Of a stretch of DNA of 5,872 bases, positions 1 through 5,614 are shown piece by piece. Every line of letters begins with the position of its first letter. Position 1 is the stretch's first letter. Position numbers and translations under genes: made by a program. Under the pieces are notes generated by a model. It saw only the letters and a list, made by a program, of their open reading frames with translations. It was not told where the DNA came from and ran no database searches. Source of the stretch: Candidatus Brocadiaceae bacterium (GTDB lineage: Bacteria; Planctomycetota; Brocadiia; SM23-32); contig PUNP01000851.1 in NCBI GenBank assembly GCA_003551785.1, positions 1 to 5,872 on the forward strand, in the 5' to 3' direction.

Positions 1-345
1 GAAGTTGACCGAAGCGGATACCACGCCCGGCGTCTTTTGCAGGGCTTTCTCAATATTTGAGGCGCAGCTTGCGCAGCTCATCCCCCTCAGGGAGAGGGTG
101 GAAGTGGCGCCGGCCCCGCTTGAGTTTTCATGCTCAGTCACCGGAGGTTGCTCCTCCTCAGGAGCGGGGACAGGGCATGATTCGACGTCCCCATTTTCAT
201 CAGATTCAAGATATTGCTCCGGATTGTCCTCGAATTTATCTTTGCAGGAAACATTACAGAAATAATAGGTTTCTCCGTCATGCTGCACAGTTGCAGCCGC
301 GTCCTCTTTATTAACTTCCATTCCGCATACTGGATCTTTTGGCAT
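1..345 (-). CDS. copA: Copper-translocating P-type ATPase with N-terminal YHS domain (N-terminal part, runs off the left edge)
   Basis: The first 115 codons are present; the rest lies beyond position 1. The start is the ATG at 345-343, with AAGGAG eight bases upstream. Residues about 4-46 form a YHS (heavy-metal TRASH-like) domain: it opens DPVCGM and continues with YYFCNVSC, giving three cysteines. An acidic, Pro/Glu-rich linker of about 30 residues follows. A heavy-metal-associated (HMA) domain then begins with the Cu(I)-binding motif GMSCASC, followed by a typical helix and the VVSASVNF strand. A YHS-HMA start is known in bacterial CopA-type Cu(I)-exporting ATPases of the inner membrane, which pump cytoplasmic Cu(I) outward at the cost of ATP. 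The membrane segments, the CPC motif and the DKTG site are not in the window, so Cu(I) rather than another soft metal is inferred from the HMA motif and the neighbouring multicopper oxidase. Confidence 0.85.
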   Translation of the reverse strand, partial: MPKDPVCGMEVNKEDAAATVQHDGETYYFCNVSCKDKFEDNPEQYLESDENGDVESCPVPAPEEEQPPVTEHENSSGAGATSTLSLRGMSCASCASNIEKALQKTPGVVSASVNF

Positions 346-353
346 TTTCTACA

Positions 354-359
354 CTCCTT
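354..359 (-). promoter_or_regulatory. Shine-Dalgarno site of the P-ATPase gene
   Basis: AAGGAG on the minus strand lies 8 nt upstream of the ATG at 345. It supports this start and therefore the presence of the YHS domain at the very N-terminus of the ATPase. Confidence 0.75.
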
Positions 360-431
360 AAATAACATTCCTTGCTGAGGCTGCTATCTTACTGTATGTA
401 TGGGGATTCTTTGTCTAAAAATTAACGGCAA

Positions 432-507
432 AACGGAAAGGCGGGCAAGATGCCTGGGGTGCAGAATTTCGAAAAATAACAGACCCCACAAAAGCATGCC
501 CACCGTT
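432..507 (-). repeat. Long imperfect inverted repeat in the P-ATPase leader
   Basis: Four arm pairs nest around a central A/T-rich loop: AACGG (432-436) with CCGTT (503-507), GGGCA (443-447) with TGCCC (497-501), and TGGGGT (455-460) with ACCCCA (483-488), plus a GCATGC palindrome at 494-499. The internal loops are of unequal size, so the structure is a broken hairpin rather than a clean one. It lies downstream of the promoter at 574-602, so if that promoter is used the hairpin would form in the 5' leader of the P-ATPase mRNA. It could be a regulatory leader, a dispersed intergenic palindrome or chance. No run of T follows immediately, so it is not a standard intrinsic terminator. Confidence 0.4.
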
Positions 508-573
508 CTCAGCTGGCCACCATTACTCAATGAGCCGGTTTCTTAACCCCGGTTATCCAAATAAACTACTTCC

Positions 574-602
574 AATATAAGATGTCCCGATCGGTTTGTC
601 AA
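574..602 (-). promoter_or_regulatory. Sigma70-type promoter, probably for the P-ATPase
   Basis: On the minus strand TTGACA (602-597, a perfect -35) is followed after exactly 17 bases by TATATT (579-574, five of six matches to the -10). The spacer contains the perfect palindrome CCGATCGG (587-594), which could be an operator, though I do not recognise it as a known copper-regulator site. Transcription would start near 567 and give a leader of about 220 nt before the ATG at 345. Confidence 0.5.
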
Positions 603-650
603 GGTGATAGACTTTCATCCGGACCATGGACCGGCAGGCACACAAAAAAC

Positions 651-708
651 CACCAAAAATAAAAACTGATCGGCTTAAGAAGACATTACCGGTAAAATAC
701 GCTTCAGT
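651..708 (-). terminator. Possible terminator after the multicopper oxidase
   Basis: Overlapping the oxidase stop codon, ACTGA (708-704) can pair with TCAGT (669-665), enclosing the perfect 10-bp palindrome TTACCGGTAA (686-695). The T-rich run TTTTTATTTTT (665-655) follows directly. The outer stem is short and interrupted, so this is a weak candidate for the end of the Enzyme I, TolC and oxidase transcript. Confidence 0.3.
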
Positions 709-2122
709 CATTATCCATATGATGCTCATGATCCATCGGTTCTTCGATTTCCTCGACCTCCGGTGGCGTGTCGATTTCGATACCATCGCGATGCATTTCT
801 TCGGCCGTTGCTTCTCGCGCCACAGAACCTTCCGGAAAATCATAGGGTCCCGGGTCTTCGTAAGTTTCGATTCCTTCCCGCACCCTCAGGATATTGGCCA
901 TGCCGCCCATAACCGTCTGGCCGAACTGGAATTCAGCGCCGAGCATAGGGATACTGTTTTCCGGCAGCGGCATATCGGTCCGTGTCATATCTTGCATGCC
1001 GGTGGTCCCCATGCTCATATAGTTGGGGATCAGTTCCCGGATTTTTTCATCTACCCCATCGGTATCAGCTCCCAGCATAAGCGGGGAGGCGTGCCCCATC
1101 TGATTCATGATATGATGTGTCATGTGACAGTGAAGGAGCCAATCACCGGGGTTATCGGCCACGAATTCGACGACCCTGGCGGCACCGACCGGTACCAGGA
1201 CGGTGGTTTCAGGGGTTAGTTTTGAGCGATTACCGGCCCAGCCGCCGTCAGTGCCGATGATCTTGAAGGCATGGCCGTGAAGGTGAATAGGGTGATGACT
1301 CATGGCGCTCAAGTTGCCGAAACGCATCCAGACGGTGTCGCCCTGCCGGGCAACGAGCGGTTCGGTAGCCGGCATGACTTTACCGTTCATGGTCAGGATG
1401 TTAAAGTCGACCATTTCGTTCACATTGGGGCGCCGGGTGTCGGGTTCTATACTCCATTCATGAAGCATAATGGCGAAATCCCGATCAGGACGTTTCTCTC
1501 GAGGCAACCGTTCATGCACCACAATCATGCCGATCAGTCCCATTCCATCCTGGGTCATTGAATCTAAATGTGAGTGATACATAAAAGTTCCCGCCTCAGG
1601 GAAGTAGAATTCATAAAGAAAAGTCTCACCGGGTTGGATGGGGGGTTGAGTTAATCCCGCCGCACCGTCCATCCCGCAGGGAAGCAGCACCCCGTGCCAA
1701 TGCACGGAAGTCCGGGTGGGCAGGTGATTGGTTACATAGATTCGAACTTTTTCGCCTTCGGTTAGTTCAAGCACCGGGCCGGGCACCGTTCCGTTAAATC
1801 CCCACGCATCAACCGTCAAACCGGGAGCAACTTCCTGGGTAATTGGTCCGGCGGTCAGGTGAAAAACTCGCGTGCCGTCAACAATTTCAGACTCTGCGGT
1901 CGTGGCATTGGGCGTGACTACAGGCGTATAATCCTCCCCAGGCACACCGGGGGGCAGCTGATGGCGGGATGCCTCCGCCCATGGAACTTCGGAAGTTGGG
2001 CGGTCAATGTCATCGACCGCCTGTTGGCTGAAAGTGTTCTGATAGGAAACAAAAAGCAATGCAATTATTGAATTGAATAATAAAAACCGCTGAAAACTTT
2101 TACTGATTATTGACTCACACAT
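704..2122 (-). CDS. Secreted multicopper oxidase (laccase / copper-resistance type)
   Basis: A 472-residue protein with all four copper-binding motifs of multicopper oxidases in the usual order: HWHG (141-144), HSH (183-185), HPIHLHGH (277-284) and HCH with a downstream His and Met (331-342). These supply the type 1 copper and the type 2/3 trinuclear cluster, where four one-electron oxidations are coupled to O2 reduction to water. In copper-resistance relatives the substrate is often Cu(I) or a phenol; here it is inferred to be Cu(I) from context. Residues about 10-32 are a hydrophobic signal segment ending near FSQQ. It has no twin arginine, whereas many of these enzymes are Tat-exported. 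A Met-rich stretch (about 369-394) and a His/Met/Asp-rich tail (about 463-472) could bind extra copper. The ATG at 2122 was chosen over in-frame starts up to 2224 because GGAG lies 6 nt upstream and the longer forms overlap the TolC gene and bury the signal peptide. The gap to the TolC stop is 52 nt, suggesting co-transcription. Confidence 0.93.
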   Translation of the reverse strand: MCESIISKSFQRFLLFNSIIALLFVSYQNTFSQQAVDDIDRPTSEVPWAEASRHQLPPGVPGEDYTPVVTPNATTAESEIVDGTRVFHLTAGPITQEVAPGLTVDAWGFNGTVPGPVLELTEGEKVRIYVTNHLPTRTSVHWHGVLLPCGMDGAAGLTQPPIQPGETFLYEFYFPEAGTFMYHSHLDSMTQDGMGLIGMIVVHERLPREKRPDRDFAIMLHEWSIEPDTRRPNVNEMVDFNILTMNGKVMPATEPLVARQGDTVWMRFGNLSAMSHHPIHLHGHAFKIIGTDGGWAGNRSKLTPETTVLVPVGAARVVEFVADNPGDWLLHCHMTHHIMNQMGHASPLMLGADTDGVDEKIRELIPNYMSMGTTGMQDMTRTDMPLPENSIPMLGAEFQFGQTVMGGMANILRVREGIETYEDPGPYDFPEGSVAREATAEEMHRDGIEIDTPPEVEEIEEPMDHEHHMDND

Positions 2123-2128
2123 TGTTTG

Positions 2129-2132
2129 CTCC
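2129..2132 (-). promoter_or_regulatory. Shine-Dalgarno site deciding the multicopper oxidase start
   Basis: GGAG on the minus strand (within CCGGAG) lies 6 nt before the ATG at 2122. The upstream in-frame ATG at 2161 has no comparable site, and starting there would put about 13 polar residues in front of the signal segment. Confidence 0.65.
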
Positions 2133-2174
2133 GGATAAAAAATTGTTCTTTCGTCATTCATCTCATGGCGAATG

Positions 2175-3566
2175 TTATCTGTTGTGCTCAACACGCACTG
2201 TGCCCGCCGCGGGAATTCGGCCACTCATCAGGTGGTTTGTTTCGGCCCGGGCAACCCAATAATCGGCCAGAGCCTCTAAATAATCTCGTTTCGCGTCCAG
2301 TTCCTTTTTTTTTGCTGCAAGGAGATCGAAAACACCAACTTCCATAGCGTTAAAATGCCGTTGTGTTTCTTCTGTCAAGTCTTTTTTCAGAGGAATGATA
2401 GTGTTTTCATACTGAATAACTTGTTCGCGTCTGGTCTTCAGTCGTTGAGCTGTTATGCGGGAAGCCGCGCCGAGCTGGATTCTGATTTCTTTAATATACT
2501 CTATCGCGCGGTTTATTTCGGCATCGGCAATGGTTCGCTCCGTCTGTCCCCAGTCAAAAAGGGGCAAAGGAAAGGCCAGTAGCGGGCCCAGCCTCCACGT
2601 TCCTCCGGATTCACGCTCGCTCTGCATTTCCGCCTCCATGCTGGGCATGACTGAGGTAAAAGTGGTGATCCCCCGTTGGCGAGATGCTCGCAGCAAGGCG
2701 GTCTGAGCCATCTCAAGCTCCAGACTGTTTTGTTGGGCGGCGGCTGTGATATATTCCGCTGCCGGCGGCTGGTCTTCTTGTTTCATTTCCGGCAAAGGAT
2801 CTGAAATTGTCCATTGACTGCGTTCATGGTTCAGCCCCAGCAACAGATTCAATCGCTCTCTTTTTTCGGCAAACTTCAATCCGGCATTGGAAACATCCAT
2901 TTTTGTCTGTTCCAAAACGGCTTTATGTCCTTTCAGTTCGAGCTTACTGATGTTGCCGGCATCTCGCAGGCGTTCTGCCATTTCATAAGCTGCCTGATCG
3001 CTTTGCAAAGTTTTTTTCAGCATTTCCAGTGTTTGCTTTGCTGCCTGCGCTCGCCTATAGGCGATCTTTACATTCAGTACAATATCCATCACTTCGGCGG
3101 TGATCTTGTATCGTACCCTTTGTGCTTCGGCTTCAGCCACTTTCTTATTCCAGGGAATCATGATTACACCAATCAGTTCCTGTACGAGGTTAAACTCCCA
3201 TGAATGCCCATTGCTTCTGATATGAGTATAGCCGATTTCCATAACCGGATTGGGCGGCAGCATGGTTTTGACAACTTCGGCTTCAGCAATGCCGATCGAT
3301 TGATAAAGTCTTTGCAGACTCGGATTATTCAAAAGAGTTATTTTCACCGCCTCTTGCAGTCTCAGCTCATCCTCCAGCAAAATATTTTTCTGCTTCCGGG
3401 CCTCCTCTCTCTCTTCCGGAACCTGATGCCATCTGATGGCCTGTCCGGTACGTCGGCCAACCTCCTCCTCGACTTGCTCAAAGCTTTTCTGGGAACGGTT
3501 GGATACACAGCCTGCCAGGAACGCAAGACTTATGATAAGTGGTGCTTTCACAAGAGTATTATGCAT
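2175..3566 (-). CDS. TolC-family outer-membrane efflux lipoprotein
   Basis: A 463-residue protein of normal length for the outer-membrane efflux protein (OEP) family, whose trimers form the outer-membrane exit duct of tripartite pumps and type I secretion systems. It opens with a lipoprotein signal peptide whose lipobox is LAGC with Cys20 as the acylated residue, as in CusC/OprM-type members. Two OEP repeats are visible, about residues 67-245 and 275-448. Each is a pair of long helices rich in Glu, Lys, Gln and Ala. Typical family marks are GNISKLEL (204-211), the second-repeat strand motif PLPLFDWGQ (333-341) and a final long helix. The start is the ATG at 3566 with AGGAG (3581-3577) ten bases upstream. 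It follows the Enzyme I stop by 24 nt and precedes the oxidase by 52 nt. No inner-membrane pump or periplasmic adaptor lies in the window, so its partner is unknown. A heavy-metal role (CusC-like) is inferred only from the copper genes around it. Confidence 0.9.
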   Translation of the reverse strand: MHNTLVKAPLIISLAFLAGCVSNRSQKSFEQVEEEVGRRTGQAIRWHQVPEEREEARKQKNILLEDELRLQEAVKITLLNNPSLQRLYQSIGIAEAEVVKTMLPPNPVMEIGYTHIRSNGHSWEFNLVQELIGVIMIPWNKKVAEAEAQRVRYKITAEVMDIVLNVKIAYRRAQAAKQTLEMLKKTLQSDQAAYEMAERLRDAGNISKLELKGHKAVLEQTKMDVSNAGLKFAEKRERLNLLLGLNHERSQWTISDPLPEMKQEDQPPAAEYITAAAQQNSLELEMAQTALLRASRQRGITTFTSVMPSMEAEMQSERESGGTWRLGPLLAFPLPLFDWGQTERTIADAEINRAIEYIKEIRIQLGAASRITAQRLKTRREQVIQYENTIIPLKKDLTEETQRHFNAMEVGVFDLLAAKKKELDAKRDYLEALADYWVARAETNHLMSGRIPAAGTVRVEHNR

Positions 3567-3576
3567 CAGAAGGATT

Positions 3577-3581
3577 CTCCT
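3577..3581 (-). promoter_or_regulatory. Shine-Dalgarno site of the TolC-family gene
   Basis: AGGAG in the 24-nt gap behind the Enzyme I stop codon, 10 nt before the ATG at 3566. Its presence in so short a gap supports translational independence within a shared transcript. Confidence 0.6.
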
Positions 3582-3590
3582 AAAATAAAG

Positions 3591-5432
3591 TCATTGAAGT
3601 GTTCGCACGAAAATGTCCCGACAATGCCGGGAACAAAAATAGTATCGCCTATTCCCCACTTTTTGATTAAATGGAGCTTCTTCGGCATCCACCCTCATCT
3701 TGCAGACGGGATCAATGAATCCCGAATGATCCACCTGTTTGCGGTCCACGGTTCCGTGGCGTTGATCGAGCATTTCTCCCACTTCCTCCGCCGTTTCGGC
3801 TTCGAGGGCGGTCTCTGACATGTTTATGCACTCTTCCACATCCAACTCGGTCAGTAAGGGCATAATCTTTTGGAGGGCTCCGACATTGACACTGATATCT
3901 TCGATACCCAACCCTACCAAAAGGGGTATTATTCGTGGATCACCTGCTATCTCCCCGCATATAGTCAGCGTCTTGCCCGCTTTCTGCGCTTTTTCGAGCA
4001 ATTCACGCAAGACTCTCAGAATGATCGGATGGTGCGGTTGATACATAAATTCCACATTGGGGTTGTTCCGGTCCACAGCAAACAAATACTGGACGAGATC
4101 GTTGGTGCCCACGCAACAGAAATCCGCTGAAGCCAATAACTTCCCGGCACTCCGTACGGCTGCTGGAGTTTCAATAAGAATCCCTGTTTGAAATTGTTCG
4201 CAAAAATCGACTCCCTCCTTCCACAATGATTCAAGGGCCTGATCCCGAAGTCTTATCATGAAATCCAGCACTTCCACTGATTCAGTGAATGGCAGCATTA
4301 TTCTCAGGTCGGTGAGCGAAGAACCGGCGCGAAGCACAGCCCGCAGCTGTGTCGTCATGATCTCAGGGTGATAATGGTACAAACGCGGTCCCCGGAGGCC
4401 AAGCTGTGGATTTTCCTCTGGCCCCATTGTCATGTGTTCCAGAGGCTTGTCTCCGCCCACCTCCACCAGTCTCACGGTAACGGGTTGATGACCGCAAAGA
4501 CTGAAAAGTTCTTTATAGATGTCACGTTGTTCTTTCTCGGTCGGGAAATTATGCTGTTTTTGTATAAACGGCATTTCCGTACGGTACATCCCGACACCCT
4601 CAATCCCCTTCCAGTTTATACCTCTGAGCTGAGCGGGATCGGTAATGTTAAGCCATAGGCGAACCGGCAGGTTTTCTTTCGGTACCGGAACATAGGCCGG
4701 GGAGTCAGCCAGGCCGGCGAGCTCATCTTCCGACGGTTCGATCAGCAGGTGTTCATTCGTAGCATCCACGAGGGTAAAAGCTCCGTCCCGCCCTTTTAAA
4801 ACAGTGAGCGTGTCAACAAGCACCACGGGTATCTGGAACGATTTCGCTAAAATAGCCGAATGGGCGAATGGGGTGCCTGTTTCAATAATAAAAGCCCGCA
4901 CACCTTGTCTGGAGGCTTTGATAACCTGAGAGGGAAACAACTCCGGTAACGCTACTACATCCCCATCAGCGGCCTGGAGCTTTTGGTTGTAAGGCAGCAT
5001 ACGGTCTTTTAACCGGTTGGCCAGGTCCCGGAAATCAGCCCCGCGCTGACTAAAAACAGGGTCGTCCGACTTATCAAACAGAGAAGCCATCTCTTCGGTC
5101 ACATGTTCCACCGCATCCTCAGCCTTATTTTGGCATTGATGTATGAACTCATGAACGCGTTCCTGGAACATCTGGTCCTTCAGGATCGAAACATGTGCTC
5201 GCAGGATGCCGGCTTCTGAGAATTTCTTCTGTTCATCCAGGTGTTCGATATCCTTTTGTATATCATCGCACACCTTTTCGAGATTCTCTTGAAAACGGTC
5301 GATCTCGTCGGCCAGCTCCCGGGGAGGGGGGCAGTCCGGACCTTTTTTCGGCATATGTTGATCGGACAGATTAAGCCTTCCCTTTTCTACTCCTGGAGCT
5401 ATAGCTTTGCAATTCAATTTGTCTTGTGCCAT
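3591..5432 (-). CDS. ptsI: Enzyme I-type PEP-protein phosphotransferase fused to a C-terminal YHS domain
   Basis: A 613-residue protein. Residues 1-560 follow Enzyme I of the phosphotransferase system from end to end: an N-terminal helical region with an HPr-binding-like subdomain (about 30-145), the phosphohistidine domain with GTPFAHSAIL (His191), and the PEP-binding barrel. By comparison from memory with E. coli Enzyme I, the catalytic residues are present: Arg284 in YRTE, Arg321, Glu421, Asn444-Asp445 in GTNDL, Arg455 in VDRN and Cys492 in ICGEIAGD. It should therefore autophosphorylate from PEP in the cytoplasm. No GAF domain precedes it, so it is closer to PtsI than PtsP. After a short linker, residues about 568-613 are a YHS domain: DPVCKM (574-579) and YYFCSRHC (597-604), with Cys577, Cys600 and Cys604 as candidate metal ligands. 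Ordinary Enzyme I is about 575 residues and lacks this tail. No HPr or EII gene is in the window. The start ATG at 5432 has only a weak Shine-Dalgarno. A 24-nt gap to TolC suggests an operon with the copper genes. Confidence 0.88.
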   Translation of the reverse strand: MAQDKLNCKAIAPGVEKGRLNLSDQHMPKKGPDCPPPRELADEIDRFQENLEKVCDDIQKDIEHLDEQKKFSEAGILRAHVSILKDQMFQERVHEFIHQCQNKAEDAVEHVTEEMASLFDKSDDPVFSQRGADFRDLANRLKDRMLPYNQKLQAADGDVVALPELFPSQVIKASRQGVRAFIIETGTPFAHSAILAKSFQIPVVLVDTLTVLKGRDGAFTLVDATNEHLLIEPSEDELAGLADSPAYVPVPKENLPVRLWLNITDPAQLRGINWKGIEGVGMYRTEMPFIQKQHNFPTEKEQRDIYKELFSLCGHQPVTVRLVEVGGDKPLEHMTMGPEENPQLGLRGPRLYHYHPEIMTTQLRAVLRAGSSLTDLRIMLPFTESVEVLDFMIRLRDQALESLWKEGVDFCEQFQTGILIETPAAVRSAGKLLASADFCCVGTNDLVQYLFAVDRNNPNVEFMYQPHHPIILRVLRELLEKAQKAGKTLTICGEIAGDPRIIPLLVGLGIEDISVNVGALQKIMPLLTELDVEECINMSETALEAETAEEVGEMLDQRHGTVDRKQVDHSGFIDPVCKMRVDAEEAPFNQKVGNRRYYFCSRHCRDIFVRTLQ

Positions 5433-5453
5433 GAGTGAAAATCTCGTTTTATT

Positions 5454-5483
5454 ATTTTACTTGTAATTTACTTTTTTTAGCAA
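5454..5483 (-). promoter_or_regulatory. Possible promoter of the Enzyme I, TolC and oxidase unit
   Basis: On the minus strand TTGCTA (5483-5478) and TAAAAT (5459-5454) are 18 bases apart, four and five of six matches to the sigma70 boxes, in an A/T-rich stretch. Transcription would begin only about 15 nt before the ATG at 5432. The A/T richness makes chance matches likely. Confidence 0.3.
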
Positions 5484-5530
5484 AAAGATTTGGTTGCAAA
5501 GACGTAAGTGCTTTTGACATAATATCTAAC

Positions 5531-5588
5531 AATGAGGGGTAGTGTCTCTCTGGTCATCTTCGGGCATCAGGCGGCACTATTCCTCATT
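5531..5588. repeat. 14-bp inverted repeat between pntB and the Enzyme I gene
   Basis: AATGAGGGGTAGTG (5531-5544) and CACTATTCCTCATT (5575-5588) are inverted copies with two differing positions and a 30-nt loop. In a plus-strand RNA the two differences become G-U pairs, so the stem is unbroken; in a minus-strand RNA they are A-C mismatches. There is no T-run after it on the minus strand, so it is not an obvious terminator for pntB. It may be a protein-binding dyad or the hairpin of a plus-strand transcript. Confidence 0.45.
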
Positions 5589-5614
5589 CATCATGGATTC
5601 TGCAACAGGCCCTT

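Larger units (their letters stand above)
346..703. other. Gene-free stretch between the multicopper oxidase and the P-ATPase
   Basis: I find no convincing gene in these 358 bases. Reading on the minus strand it holds, in order, an A/T-rich terminator-like element after the oxidase stop, a 16-bp imperfect palindrome (619-634, CCGG and CCATGG core), a near-consensus promoter (574-602), a long imperfect hairpin (432-507), a weaker promoter-like pair (TAGACA at 412-417 and TAAGAT at 386-391, spacer 20) and the Shine-Dalgarno site of the P-ATPase. I infer that the P-ATPase has its own promoter here rather than depending only on readthrough from the upstream genes. Confidence 0.6.

Noticed and set aside
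386..417. A MerR/CueR-type promoter (TAGACA, 20-bp spacer, TAAGAT) just upstream of the P-ATPase.
   Set aside because: The long spacer fits the type, but no inverted repeat like a CueR operator lies in it and the -10 match is only four of six.
384..497. A 37-codon minus-strand reading frame (starting MLLWGLLFFEIL) in the P-ATPase leader.
   Set aside because: There is no usable Shine-Dalgarno at normal spacing, it overlaps the hairpin arms, and I do not recognise the peptide. A leader peptide is possible but not supported.
626..1219. A 197-codon open frame on the plus strand.
   Set aside because: It is antisense to the multicopper oxidase, whose four copper motifs prove the minus frame. The His/Phe-rich translation is a mirror of that gene.
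2123..2224. A longer N-terminus for the multicopper oxidase, starting at 2224 or 2161.
   Set aside because: The 2224 start overlaps the TolC gene end by about 50 nt, both lack a good Shine-Dalgarno, and both place polar residues before the signal segment.
3204..3818. A 204-codon open frame on the plus strand.
   Set aside because: It is antisense to both the TolC gene and the Enzyme I-YHS gene and has no recognisable domain.
5500..5520. A sigma54-like GCAC / TTGC pair upstream of the Enzyme I gene.
   Set aside because: The required GG at -24 is missing and the spacing does not fit.
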